In this document: positions 27,480 to 36,506 of the stretch, piece after piece
Numbering within the stretch: position 1 is the stretch's first letter
How the letters are laid out: every line of letters begins with the position of its first letter
Source of the DNA: Rhabdobacter roseus
GTDB taxonomy: Bacteria > Bacteroidota > Bacteroidia > Cytophagales > Spirosomataceae
Assembly (NCBI RefSeq): GCF_014202275.1
Contig: NZ_JACHGF010000002.1
Location: forward strand, 1,125,295-1,189,294
Length of the DNA: 64,000 nucleotides
Reading direction: 5' to 3'
Notes under the pieces: generated by a model
What the model was told of the DNA's origin: nothing
Databases searched by the model: none
What the model saw: the letters and a program-made list of their open reading frames with translations, nothing else
Made by a program: the position numbers and the translations under genes

Positions 27480-28288
27480 TAGACCTTATAAAACTTCATA
27501 AGAATGTATTCGAAGAGACGGTCGGGAAGAAAAACTTTGAGCCAAACGGAAAATTTCTGCAGAAAGGGCCCCACGGTATAATGCAGTCTTGGGCGGGGCT
27601 TTTCCATAATTCGAGCAATCAGCTTGGCTACAATAATGGGGTCCGAGGCATTGGCTACTTCGTGGTTAATTTGGCTCTGAATGCGCTCGAAGGTAGTTTG
27701 GTACACGGAGTTAGGTACCAGGGGCACCACCAGCCGGTTCGTGTTGATGGGCGTGGCGATATCACCGGGCAGTACACTGCAAACGCGTATGTTTTGTGCC
27801 TTCAATTCCATACTCAGCGCCTCCGTCAGCACTTTTACGGCGGCCTTGCTGGCACTGTAGATCCCACGGTAGGGTAAGCCCATCGCTCCGGCAATAGAGC
27901 TCACGTTGATAATCATCCCTCCTTCGTGGTGGCGCAGGTAGGGCAATGCCTGTCGACATACCCGAAGTACCCCTAAAAAGTTAGTCTGAAGTACCCTTTC
28001 GATCAAGGTATCCGGCGTTTCTTCCAGCGGACCAACGATGCCCAGCCCGGCGTTGTTGACCACTACATCCAGGCGCTGGGCTTTTTCCCAAACGCTGGAC
28101 ATCGCTTGCCGAACCGACGTTTCGTCCGTCACATCCATAGCGACCCACTCAAAGCTATACTGACCCGACGGCCGACTCCGACTGGCTCCAAATACTCTAT
28201 ACCCTTTCTCTGCTAAGTATGTGGCAGCGCTCCGGCCTATTCCCGAAGAAGCACCGGTGATAAGAACTACTCTGGATTCCAATGGCAT
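27479..28288 (-). CDS. Short-chain dehydrogenase/reductase
   Basis: 269 residues. NAD(P)-binding TGASSGIG at 11-18, NNAGLGI (NNAG motif), the catalytic Ser in INVSSIAG, and YSASK (Tyr and Lys). The extended C-terminus (FERIQSQINHEVANASDPIIVAKLI) resembles classical SDRs acting on lipids or retinol-like substrates, but the substrate cannot be told. The ATG at 28288 is chosen over an in-frame codon at 28312. Its stop codon lies in the end of repeat copy A, so the element may supply its 3' end. Confidence 0.87.
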   Translation of the reverse strand: MPLESRVVLITGASSGIGRSAATYLAEKGYRVFGASRSRPSGQYSFEWVAMDVTDETSVRQAMSSVWEKAQRLDVVVNNAGLGIVGPLEETPDTLIERVLQTNFLGVLRVCRQALPYLRHHEGGMIINVSSIAGAMGLPYRGIYSASKAAVKVLTEALSMELKAQNIRVCSVLPGDIATPINTNRLVVPLVPNSVYQTTFERIQSQINHEVANASDPIIVAKLIARIMEKPRPRLHYTVGPFLQKFSVWLKVFLPDRLFEYILMKFYKV

Positions 28289-28386
28289 TGGTTTTAACAA
28301 ATCAGGGCGCACATGTGTGTAGGTTTGCTAGTAGCACGAAGCCGCCAATCGCCTGGCTTTGCTGTCCCTCCCTTCAACTCCCTTAC

Positions 28387-28419
28387 TATAAAAATGGCCT
28401 GCCTACTACGGCAGGCCAT
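28387..28419 (-). terminator. Terminator of rny
   Basis: ATGGCCTGCC / GGCAGGCCAT, a perfect 10-bp stem with a 6-base loop, followed on the minus strand by TTTTTATAG. It lies 23 bases after the rny stop. Confidence 0.85.
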
Positions 28420-28441
28420 AGTACTTGTAATACCACCAATG

Positions 28442-30007
28442 CTATCGGGCATAGGCTACAGCCCTCATCTCACGAATCACCGTGATCTTGATCTGTCCTG
28501 GATATTGCATTTCTTTTTCAATCTTCTGGGAAATTTCGAACGATAACATGCCCGCTTTTTCGTCGGTGACGTTCTCAGCATCTACGATAACCCGGAGCTC
28601 GCGCCCCGCCTGAATGGCATAGCACTTTTCCACGCCATCAAACGAAGTAGCCATGTTTTCGAGGTCGCGCAAACGCTGGATGTACGACTCCATCATTTCG
28701 CGCCGTGCGCCCGGACGGGAGCCGGAGATGGCATCACACACCTGGATAATCGGCGAGAGAATACTGGTCATCTCGATTTCGTCGTGGTGAGCTCCGATGG
28801 CGTTGCAAACTTCCGGATTTTCCTTGTATTTTTTGGCCAGTTCCATGCCCAGAATAGCGTGCGGCAGGTCCGACTCCTCCGGCCATACTTTACCAATATC
28901 GTGCAGTAGGCCGGCGCGTTTGGCCAGTTTGGCGTTAAGCCCCAGCTCGGCAGCCATGGTAGCACAAAGCTTGGCTACTTCGCGGGAGTGTTGCAGGAGA
29001 TTCTGCCCGTAGGAAGACCGGAAGCGCATCCGACCGATCATCTTCACCAGCTCAGGGTGCAACCCGTGTACCCCCAGATCGATGACGGTACGTTCACCAA
29101 TTTCCACGATTTCGTCTTCGATGTTTTTGCGGGTTTTGGCCACTACCTCTTCAATGCGGGCCGGGTGAATACGCCCATCCTGCACCAGGCGGTGCAGCGA
29201 AAGACGGGCTATCTCGCGACGAACCGGGTCGAAACCGGAAATAACGATGGCTTCGGGCGTATCATCCACAATGATTTCGACGCCCGTAGCCGCTTCCAGG
29301 GCTCGGATGTTGCGCCCTTCGCGGCCAATGATTTTCCCTTTGATGTCGTCGTTTTCGATGTTGAAAACCGACACGCAGTTTTCGATGGCGTGTTCGGCCG
29401 CGGTACGTTGGATGGTCTCAATCACGATCTTCTTAGCCTCTTTGGTGGCCGTCAGTCGTGCTTCTTCCATGGCGCTTTTCACGTAAGAGCCCGCTTTGGA
29501 GTCGGCCTCGGCTTTTAAAGCATCTACCAGTTGGTCACGGGCCTGGTCGGCGGTCAGGTTGGCGATTTTTTCCAGCTGCGCTACTTGCTGCTGGAGCATC
29601 TTTTCGGCTTCTTCCCGGCGCTTTACCGCTACCTCGGTCTGCTGGGCCAAGTTGGTTTTAAGCTGCTCAAGCTCGGTTTCCCGGCGCTTGTTTTGCTCCA
29701 TCATCTGCGAAAGATGCTGCTCTCGTTGCTTGAGTTTCTGCTCGTTGGTCTGAAGGATATTCCGCTTTTTGTTGGCGTCCTCTTCAAATTCCGTTTTTAA
29801 ACGCAGGTACTTCTCTTTAGCTTCCAGAATGCGGTCTTTCTTGATGTTCTCGGCCGACAGCTCGGCATTTCGGATCAGCTCCGCCGCCCGTTCCTGGGCT
29901 TCCTGCTCCTTCTGCTTGAAGGATTGCCGGAAAATGTACTTCCCGGCAAGAATACCGACCCCCAAAGCCAGAAGGTCTGATATTAATAAAACTAAAAAGT
30001 CTGGCAT
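28442..30007 (-). CDS. rny: Ribonuclease Y
   Basis: 521 residues, the family's normal length. An N-terminal membrane helix (about 5-25), a long charged coiled coil (about 30-180), a KH RNA-binding domain ([36 protein letters not shown]) and an HD phosphohydrolase domain with LLHDIGKVW. It is a membrane-anchored endonuclease that starts mRNA decay. It is downstream of zapA (105-base gap) in the order pheT, coiled-coil gene, zapA, rny that recurs in Bacteroidetes. Confidence 0.96.
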   Translation of the reverse strand: MPDFLVLLISDLLALGVGILAGKYIFRQSFKQKEQEAQERAAELIRNAELSAENIKKDRILEAKEKYLRLKTEFEEDANKKRNILQTNEQKLKQREQHLSQMMEQNKRRETELEQLKTNLAQQTEVAVKRREEAEKMLQQQVAQLEKIANLTADQARDQLVDALKAEADSKAGSYVKSAMEEARLTATKEAKKIVIETIQRTAAEHAIENCVSVFNIENDDIKGKIIGREGRNIRALEAATGVEIIVDDTPEAIVISGFDPVRREIARLSLHRLVQDGRIHPARIEEVVAKTRKNIEDEIVEIGERTVIDLGVHGLHPELVKMIGRMRFRSSYGQNLLQHSREVAKLCATMAAELGLNAKLAKRAGLLHDIGKVWPEESDLPHAILGMELAKKYKENPEVCNAIGAHHDEIEMTSILSPIIQVCDAISGSRPGARREMMESYIQRLRDLENMATSFDGVEKCYAIQAGRELRVIVDAENVTDEKAGMLSFEISQKIEKEMQYPGQIKITVIREMRAVAYAR

Positions 30008-30112
30008 GTTGCTCCTGTTTACGAATAGTTGGGTTTAAAACCGCTGAACCTATTCAGGTCTACACTGCCGAACTGCTGCTATACAAAAGACTGAGTAATG
30101 AGAGAGATAGAT

Positions 30113-30424
30113 TTATTTACCGAGTGCCCGCGTAACCGACGAATCCATGTGATCCACCCGTTCTTCCAGGGCTGCGATTAGGCTTTCCAGTTGTTCCTGG
30201 GCTTTTTGCAAAGCGACTAAACACTCGATCGAAGTAAGCGCTATCGCTTCGAGGTCATCGTAGTGGCCTCCTTCTTTTTTATGAATTGCTACTCGTTTCA
30301 TGAATACCTCATAACCATCCCGGTAGTATGTTTCATGATCGGCAGGGACGCTCAATCGGAAGCCCCTGTCCAGCAACTTGATAAAAACTGTTGCGTCCGG
30401 TTTTGATCTATCGTTACCTGTCAT
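30113..30424 (-). CDS. zapA: Cell division protein ZapA
   Basis: 103 residues. The N-terminal FIKLLDRGFRLSVPADHE (ZapA head domain) is followed by a helix and a C-terminal coiled coil. ZapA crosslinks FtsZ filaments at the division site. The ATG at 30424 overlaps the upstream gene's TGA as ATGA, so translation is probably coupled; the in-frame start at 30451 would overlap further and lacks family support. Confidence 0.88.
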   Translation of the reverse strand: MTGNDRSKPDATVFIKLLDRGFRLSVPADHETYYRDGYEVFMKRVAIHKKEGGHYDDLEAIALTSIECLVALQKAQEQLESLIAALEERVDHMDSSVTRALGK

Positions 30425-30765
30425 AAGGTTTCTTCGAGCATTTCTATGCACTTATCTATCTCTTGAATATATCGCTCAACCGATTCTTTCAGTTCGGACA
30501 ATCCGCCTGTTGGTGTCAGCTTGTTAGTGACAATCTTAGCGAAATTTTGGGATTTATTAAAGTCTTTTTGCAAAGAACTGTATTTTTTCTTGGTTTCCTT
30601 CAACTCTTCCTTTAACAAAGCAGTAGTACTTCGTAATTCGGCATTTTCGCGCTGAAGCTCCGAAATGGACCACTTAAGCTGTTGCCTGGCAAAGATGAGC
30701 ATCTGCATCTTGTCTTCTAGTGTCGCCAGTTTTTTAGCAATTCCTTTCGGGAGGGTAGTTTCCAT
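30421..30765 (-). CDS. Short coiled-coil protein, ZapB-like candidate
   Basis: 114 residues, almost entirely heptad-rich helix (residues 10-75: LEDKMQMLIFARQQLKWSI and ELRSTTALLKEELKETKKKY), with no signal peptide. I do not recognise a named family. Position directly before zapA with an ATGA overlap, and a size and coiled-coil character like E. coli ZapB (81 residues), suggest it works with ZapA at the divisome. That is inference from context, not sequence homology. Confidence 0.7.
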   Translation of the reverse strand: METTLPKGIAKKLATLEDKMQMLIFARQQLKWSISELQRENAELRSTTALLKEELKETKKKYSSLQKDFNKSQNFAKIVTNKLTPTGGLSELKESVERYIQEIDKCIEMLEETL

Positions 30766-30781
30766 GCGATGCGGAATAACG

Positions 30782-33196
30782 TTATTTGCGGATTACGGCC
30801 CCTAGTTCTCGCTCAAAAGCGGCCATCAGGCGCTGCATGGTTTTGTCAATGACCTTGTCGGTGAGCGTCTGCTGGTCGTCCTGCAAAGTAAAACTTAACG
30901 CGTAGGCCTTTTTGCCCAATAAATTTTCTCCTTCGTACACGTCGAAGGCATTTACTTTACGGAGTAGCTGCTTTTCGGTGCGCTCAGCAAGTTGGCGGAG
31001 TTGCTCAAAGCTAACCGTTTTTTCCAGTACCAGCGACAAATCCCGCCGTACTTCGGGGAAGCGAGGTACCTCGCGGTACTCCACTACGGCGCTGTATTGT
31101 TTTAGGAGGTAATCCCAGTCGAAGTCGGCGTAGAAGACGGGCACCTTCACCTCAGCCAGGCGGGCCAGCTGCGGATCGACCAGCCCCAGGCTCACCAGCG
31201 GCTTCCGATTGAGCGTGTGCGTGAGCCCGTACTGAAAGAGCGAGCGGTCGGCTTCGGTAGTTTCGGTACTTTTTACCCGCAGGGCCGCCAATAGCTGCGT
31301 TACGGAACTCGCCAGGTCATGAAACTGTACCTCGCGGGCTTTCTCGATCCAGGTTTCGGGCCGCACGTGGCCGGTGATCAGCAGACTCAGGTGGTTTTTC
31401 TCTACGTACTTTCCATTTACTTTATGGTAGGTTTTGCCAAATTCGAAGAGCTTCAGGTCGCGCTGCTTGCGGTTGAGGTTGTAGGCTACGGTTTCAAGGC
31501 CCGAAAGCAGCATCGTCTGGCGCATCACCGACAGCTCTTCGCTCAGGTAGTTCAATATCCGTACTTCTTCTCCGAGCAGGCTCTCACGAAGTGTCTCCTG
31601 CGCAATGGGCTTGGTGAGAGAATTGGTAATAATTTCCTGAAAGCCGTTGGCCGCCAGCAACTCCGTGGCGCGGAGCCGGAGCTTGTCGGGATCGTTGACG
31701 GGGAAGTCGGAGATGTAGTCCGAGCTGAGGGCTTCGGATAGCTCCAGGTTATCAAAACCATAAATGCGCAGGATTTCTTCCACCACGTCGGCTTCGCGCT
31801 GCACGTCTACTCGGTAGGGAGGTACTACGGCCGTAAAGCCGCCTTCGTGTACGGCTTCGACCCGAATGTCCAGGCTCTCCAGAATACGCTGGATTAAGGC
31901 CCGATCAAGTACCTTCCCGATGAGGCGATCTACGTTTCGGTACTTGACGGGTACTTGGAAATCAGCGATGGGACTGGGATACACATCAAGTACCTCGGAC
32001 GAGACTTGCCCTCCGGCCACTTCCTGAATGAGCAGCGCTGCGCGCTGGAGCGCGTAGAGCGGCAGGTTCGGGTCCGTGCCGCGCTCGAAGCGGAAAGAAG
32101 CGTCGGTCTTGAGGCCGTGGTGTTGGGCCGTACGCCGCACCCAGGCGGGCGAGAAGTAGGCCGATTCCAGAAAAATGGCCGTCGTAGCTTCCGTCACGCC
32201 CGACTTCGCGCCCCCAAACACGCCCGCAAGGCACATGGGTTCTTCGGCGTTGCAGATCATGAGATCCGTAGCCAGCAGCTTGCGCTCCTGGCCGTCGAGG
32301 GTCGTAAACAAAGTACCTTCCGGCAGCGTCTTCACCACCACCTGGTTGCCCTTGACCTGGCTCGCATCGAAGGCGTGCAAGGGCTGGCCCAACTCGTGGC
32401 ATACGTAGTTGGTGGCATCTACCACGTTGTTGACCGGCCGGACGCCGATGGCCGTCAGACGGGCTTTCAGCCAGGCGGGTGAGTCTTCTACCCGCAGGCC
32501 CGTGAGGGTTACGCCCGCGTAACGGGGGCAGGCCTCGGTATTATCCACCCGTATCTCGATGGGTAGTTGGTGATTATCCACCCGGAAAGTAGCCACGGCG
32601 GGTAGTTGAATGCGTTTGCCCAGCACGGCTTTGAGGTCACGGGCTACGCCGTAGTGCGAGGCCGCATCGGCGCGGTTGGGGGTCAGTCCAATTTCAATAG
32701 TATAGTCGGAAGACATCCCCAGGTACTCGGCGGCGGGCGTTCCGTTCGGCAAGTTGGTGTTCAATACCAGAATACCCGCGTGCGAAGTACCTAGCCCTAG
32801 CTCGTCTTCGGCGCAGATCATCCCCTCCGACAGCGCCCCCCGGATCTTGGCTTTCTTCATCACCAGCGGCTGCTCGCTGCCGGTAGGGTACAGCGTGGTA
32901 CCTAGCGTGGCCACCAGTACTTTTTGGCCCGCGGCTACGTTGGGTGCCCCGCACACGATCGAAAGCGGCGCTTCTTGCCCCACGTCTACGGTAGTGAGCC
33001 GCAGGCGGTCGGCGTCGGGATGAGGCTCGCAGCTAAGTACCTCCCCTACCACTACACCGCGTAGTCCACCCTTCACCGTTTCTACTTCTTCAATTCCTTC
33101 CACTTCCAGGCCCGTGGCGGTAAGCCAGCGTCCCAGTTCGTCGGGCGTTTCGGTGAGTTCAATCAAATCATTAAGCCACTTATAGGAAATCTTCAT
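30782..33196 (-). CDS. pheT: Phenylalanyl-tRNA synthetase beta subunit
   Basis: 804 residues. An N-terminal EMAP-type tRNA-binding OB domain (about 40-150), B3/B4 editing domain, B5 domain (about 400-475), catalytic-like core and the C-terminal FDX-ACB anticodon domain (about 710-803, VPRFPEVRRDLSLVLE). It joins with PheS to charge tRNA-Phe and edits mischarged Tyr-tRNA. pheS is not adjacent, as is common in Bacteroidetes. It leads the operon with the ZapB-like, zapA and possibly rny genes; the coiled-coil gene starts 16 bases after its stop. Confidence 0.96.
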   Translation of the reverse strand: MKISYKWLNDLIELTETPDELGRWLTATGLEVEGIEEVETVKGGLRGVVVGEVLSCEPHPDADRLRLTTVDVGQEAPLSIVCGAPNVAAGQKVLVATLGTTLYPTGSEQPLVMKKAKIRGALSEGMICAEDELGLGTSHAGILVLNTNLPNGTPAAEYLGMSSDYTIEIGLTPNRADAASHYGVARDLKAVLGKRIQLPAVATFRVDNHQLPIEIRVDNTEACPRYAGVTLTGLRVEDSPAWLKARLTAIGVRPVNNVVDATNYVCHELGQPLHAFDASQVKGNQVVVKTLPEGTLFTTLDGQERKLLATDLMICNAEEPMCLAGVFGGAKSGVTEATTAIFLESAYFSPAWVRRTAQHHGLKTDASFRFERGTDPNLPLYALQRAALLIQEVAGGQVSSEVLDVYPSPIADFQVPVKYRNVDRLIGKVLDRALIQRILESLDIRVEAVHEGGFTAVVPPYRVDVQREADVVEEILRIYGFDNLELSEALSSDYISDFPVNDPDKLRLRATELLAANGFQEIITNSLTKPIAQETLRESLLGEEVRILNYLSEELSVMRQTMLLSGLETVAYNLNRKQRDLKLFEFGKTYHKVNGKYVEKNHLSLLITGHVRPETWIEKAREVQFHDLASSVTQLLAALRVKSTETTEADRSLFQYGLTHTLNRKPLVSLGLVDPQLARLAEVKVPVFYADFDWDYLLKQYSAVVEYREVPRFPEVRRDLSLVLEKTVSFEQLRQLAERTEKQLLRKVNAFDVYEGENLLGKKAYALSFTLQDDQQTLTDKVIDKTMQRLMAAFERELGAVIRK

Positions 33197-33263
33197 GCGG
33201 GTAAGTCTTCAATAAAATTCAGGAACTTTGTTTTTCAAAAACTCGAATCAAGCCCCAAAAGTA

Positions 33264-33917
33264 CTATTTTTCTGCTTGATATTTTTCACCCGCCCGAATC
33301 GCTACCCGCAGGGTGTTTTCAGCCGGGGGAAGTGGGCACGCAAAGGACGGATTGTACGCGCAGTAGGGATTGTAGGCTTCGTTGAAATCCAGCACCAGCG
33401 AATCACTACCTACCTCGGCGGTCGTAAAATCCAGGTAGCGCCCGCCGCCGTAGGTCTCGGAGCCGCTGGTAGCATCGCGGAAAAATACCGAAACGGTTCC
33501 CTCATTTTTGAGCAAAAGAAGGCGTTGTGGCTCATTATCAAGGAAGAAATCGGCGTAGAATAGCCGCTCGAAGGTCTCGACGGTGCCGTCGGTGTAGGTA
33601 ATTTTCAGTTCCTTGTCCTCCGCCGTGTAGGGTACCAGCGCGGCCCGAACGCGGTAGCTCAGATCGGGCTCAAAGTAGCTCAGGCCCTTGAAGGTACCTT
33701 TATCCGTAATGGGCGAATCGTTGGAATGGTGAAACAGTTCGTCTTTCTCTTCCCGATCGCGCCGGAGCTGCCGGGCGTATTCCTCGGGCGAGAGCGTCTG
33801 CTCGGCTTTCTTTCCGTCCGTCTTGGTATCGGATGAGAACGTCTCAACAAAAAAGTAGGCGAGTATCGCTATGAGCATCGCCACCGTACTCCACCGAATT
33901 ATTTTATTTTTAAACAT
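33264..33917 (-). CDS. DUF1684 protein, membrane-anchored paralogue 1
   Basis: 217 residues from the ATG at 33917. One N-terminal membrane helix (about 9-26) is followed by a DUF1684 domain with its hallmark segments: SYFEPDLSYRV, ETYGGGRYLDF, DFNEAYNPYCAYN and CPLPPAENTLRVAIRAGEK. The family function is unknown. A second paralogue is at 43275-43889 with a cleavable signal instead of an anchor. Probably monocistronic. Confidence 0.85.
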   Translation of the reverse strand: MFKNKIIRWSTVAMLIAILAYFFVETFSSDTKTDGKKAEQTLSPEEYARQLRRDREEKDELFHHSNDSPITDKGTFKGLSYFEPDLSYRVRAALVPYTAEDKELKITYTDGTVETFERLFYADFFLDNEPQRLLLLKNEGTVSVFFRDATSGSETYGGGRYLDFTTAEVGSDSLVLDFNEAYNPYCAYNPSFACPLPPAENTLRVAIRAGEKYQAEK

Positions 33918-34026
33918 GCGAATCGTTGCATTTTTTGGCAAAAATCCGATGTTCCGCTTTCCCGAACAAGCAAAAGCCTAAAAAGCTAAGTAAGTGTCCC
34001 GGATCAATCGCGTTTCGTACTGCGTA

Positions 34027-34584
34027 CTACCAGTAGAGGGCAATCCCTAGGCGAAGGGTCGTGGCGGAGCGGTCGCGGTCGAACCTACCGTGGTTCAGGA
34101 AACGGTAGTGCGCCTCGGCTTCCAGGGCTATCTGAGGCCCCACAAAGTAGGCCAGTCCCGCCCCGGCGGCGGCCTGCCACCCATCATCGCCCCGGAAGCG
34201 TACCAAGTCGCCGGTTCCATCCAGTCCGTGGCCCCGGTTCCAGCCGTACCCCGCCAGGATCGTGGCGTAAGGCTTAAGTTTTGCGTTGCCGATGTAGTAG
34301 CGCGCCTGGCCGTAGGCACTTGTCGCATGGCTTTTTAACGTGGTATTTCCCCTGTAGCGACTCTCTCGCTGGTCGAGCGAAAGCTGCGCTCCCAGGGCCA
34401 GGTTACGGGCCACAAAGTACCCCAGCTGCGGAGCCAACTGAACTTGAGAAAGGCGATTGAGTCCGTCTTTTTGGAATGAGCCATTCCCCGACAACCCCAC
34501 CAGCCAGGTACCTTGGTCGGTCTGGGCGTAGGTAGTGAGGGAAATCAGGAAGCAAAGAATGAACAAGGTGCAGGGCTTTTTCAT
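34027..34584 (-). CDS. Outer-membrane beta-barrel protein (porin-like, small)
   Basis: 185 residues. A signal peptide ends at TYAQ (about residue 21), followed by eight or so alternating strands and a C-terminal aromatic (LGIALYW), the usual signal for outer-membrane assembly. It fits the OmpW/OprF-like small barrels; no enzymatic motif is visible. It stands alone. A 466-base spacer follows upstream, 34585-35050, with no further supported gene. Confidence 0.78.
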   Translation of the reverse strand: MKKPCTLFILCFLISLTTYAQTDQGTWLVGLSGNGSFQKDGLNRLSQVQLAPQLGYFVARNLALGAQLSLDQRESRYRGNTTLKSHATSAYGQARYYIGNAKLKPYATILAGYGWNRGHGLDGTGDLVRFRGDDGWQAAAGAGLAYFVGPQIALEAEAHYRFLNHGRFDRDRSATTLRLGIALYW

Positions 34585-34974
34585 GGGATTGAATCGTTTG
34601 GTTTGGATACATAAAAAATAGAAATACCGGCGGCAAGCACGACGAAGGGTACTTTAGGAACAAGTTAAAAAAAGATACTTCCCCAGGAAGGGGTGAGCGA
34701 TTTCCGGGGAAGTGGAGCGGAGCAGGGCCATTAGGTTGAATAGTGTGGAAATAGTCATAGCTAATACGGTAGGTGAGGTATTCAGCGGTGAAGATAAATA
34801 AAGCATAACCAGCTAGCAAGCAGGAATAAGGGACAGCGCCATAATTTAACATAGCCTTAAAATACCGTTCGCCAAAGTACCTTATACCGCTTGGGTCCGC
34901 GTACGAAAACGGGAGTTGCCTCGCCCAAATTTTCTGGTTTCCCCATTTAGCCCGTACTTTGGGGCAGTGCTAGA

Positions 34975-34999
34975 AACAGGTACCTGGCAAGTACCTGTT
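34975..34999. repeat. Inverted repeat AACAGGTAC / GTACCTGTT in the ribE leader
   Basis: Perfect 9-bp arms with a 7-base spacer, 52 bases before the ribE ATG. Each arm ends in a GTAC core, so it is made of two RGTACY motifs facing each other. It could be an operator or a hairpin in the mRNA. I see no FMN riboswitch in this spacer. Confidence 0.5.
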
Positions 35000-35050
35000 G
35001 GGTACGATCATTCGTTTTTTTCAAGACCTCTTTATTCTTCTCCTGAATTT

Positions 35051-35638
35051 ATGTTTACGGGCATTATCGAAAATCTGGCGACGGTCGTGGGCCGCACCGC
35101 CGAAGGGACCAATATTACGTTTACGCTACGCTCTAGCCTGGCCCCGGAGCTGAAGGTAGATCAGAGCGTGAGCCACAACGGCGTTTGCCTCACGGTGACG
35201 GCCATCGAAGGCGACACCTACACCGTTACGGCCGTGGACGAAACCCTGCAAAAAACCAACCTTGGCCAGCTCCAGACCGGCAGCCTGGTAAATCTGGAGC
35301 GCTGTATGCCCGCCAGCGGGCGCTTCGACGGGCACATTGTGCAGGGACACGTGGATCAGGTAGGTACCTGCAGCCAGGTGCAGGAGGTGGACGGCAGTTG
35401 GCTGTATGACTTCAGCTACGATTCCAGCCTGGGCAACATCACCGTAGAAAAGGGCTCGATCTGCATCAACGGTGTGAGCCTGACGGTTTTTAACTCCCAG
35501 CCCGACGCCTTTCGGGTCGCGATTATCCCCTACACCCACGAGCACACCAACTTTCATCAGCTCCGGGCGGGTGATCGCGTCAATCTTGAATTTGATATTT
35601 TGGGCAAATACATCCAACGGATTCTGAAAGGCTACTGA
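35051..35638 (+). CDS. ribE: Riboflavin synthase, alpha chain
   Basis: 195 residues made of two lumazine-binding repeats, each about 95 residues. It opens with the diagnostic MFTGIIE. SHNGVCLTVT in the first half and GSICINGVSLTV in the second are the paired ligand-binding segments; GRFDGHIVQGHVD lies between them. Reaction: two 6,7-dimethyl-8-ribityllumazine to riboflavin plus an aminopyrimidine. The ATG at 35051 is fixed by the MFTG start. No other rib gene is nearby. The next gene starts 73 bases on. Confidence 0.95.
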   Translation: MFTGIIENLATVVGRTAEGTNITFTLRSSLAPELKVDQSVSHNGVCLTVTAIEGDTYTVTAVDETLQKTNLGQLQTGSLVNLERCMPASGRFDGHIVQGHVDQVGTCSQVQEVDGSWLYDFSYDSSLGNITVEKGSICINGVSLTVFNSQPDAFRVAIIPYTHEHTNFHQLRAGDRVNLEFDILGKYIQRILKGY

Positions 35639-35711
35639 CAAGAAGATGTTGGCGGGGTGAAATATTCGCGCTATTTTTACCGTTCAGAAACGAAAAGTTT
35701 ACCGTAAGCCC

Positions 35712-36506
35712 ATGGCTCAAATAAGTACCAAGTCCCGCAAGGACCTATTCATTCATATTGGCATCATCCTCGCGCTGATCACCCTCCTGTTCCTTGGCTT
35801 TTTCTTTGTCTACCTCCCCTTCACCACCAACCACGGGGAGTCCATTACGGTACCTGACCTGCGCAAAATGAACGCGGAAGAACTGGACGACTTCCTCGAC
35901 AGCCGCGACCTGCAGTACGAGGTCATTGACTGCACCTTCGTGGCCAACATTCCCCCCCTGACGGTCATTTCGCAAAACCCGCAGCCCAACTCCAAGGTGA
36001 AGCAGGGACGAAAAATATACATCGGGGTCGTTTCGCGCACGGCGCCGCTGATCAAAATGCCCAAACTCACCGACCTGACTTACCGCAGCGCCCAAATGCT
36101 CATGAAAAGCATGGGCCTCGAAATAGGTACCTTACGCTACGTGCCTGACCTGGCCCAGAACTCGGTCCTGAAGCAGCTGTACAACGGCAAAGAAATTTTG
36201 CCCGGCCAGCCAATCGCCAAAGGCTCCAAGATTGACCTGGAAGTAGGCAATGGCCTGGGCAATACGACCTTCAGCGCCCCCAGCCTGATCGGAATGCCGC
36301 TCGATGAGGCCAAATTCCAGATCGACGGGGCGGGGCTCAAAACGGGGCAGGTGATCATTGTCGACGAGGAAGGCAAGGAGCCTGGTACGGTGGTACGACA
36401 AAATCCCGAAGCAGGCAATAAAACCCGGATTGGTGACGTAATTGACCTGTGGGTAGTGCGCCCGAACGAAGAGCCCGACGCGAATGATGAATCTCAACAG
36501 TTTTAG
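35712..36506 (+). CDS. Membrane-anchored triple PASTA-domain protein
   Basis: 264 residues. A short cytoplasmic tail, one membrane helix (about 14-34) and three PASTA domains (about 40-110, 112-180 and 182-255; PDLRKMNAEELDDFL, MPKLTDLTYRSAQML and APSLIGMPLDEAKF). Unlike PknB-type proteins there is no kinase domain. PASTA domains bind muropeptides or beta-lactams; this form is common in Bacteroidetes. Its stop lies 23 bases inside the next gene, so the two are likely coupled. Confidence 0.87.
   Translation: MAQISTKSRKDLFIHIGIILALITLLFLGFFFVYLPFTTNHGESITVPDLRKMNAEELDDFLDSRDLQYEVIDCTFVANIPPLTVISQNPQPNSKVKQGRKIYIGVVSRTAPLIKMPKLTDLTYRSAQMLMKSMGLEIGTLRYVPDLAQNSVLKQLYNGKEILPGQPIAKGSKIDLEVGNGLGNTTFSAPSLIGMPLDEAKFQIDGAGLKTGQVIIVDEEGKEPGTVVRQNPEAGNKTRIGDVIDLWVVRPNEEPDANDESQQF

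Noticed and set aside
34403..34852. 149-codon minus-strand frame upstream of and overlapping the outer-membrane barrel gene
   Set aside because: Out of frame with the barrel gene's signal peptide and start, low-complexity content, no family resemblance.
34585..35050. FMN riboswitch ahead of ribE
   Set aside because: The conserved riboswitch core sequences are not present; only a short RGTACY inverted repeat is seen.
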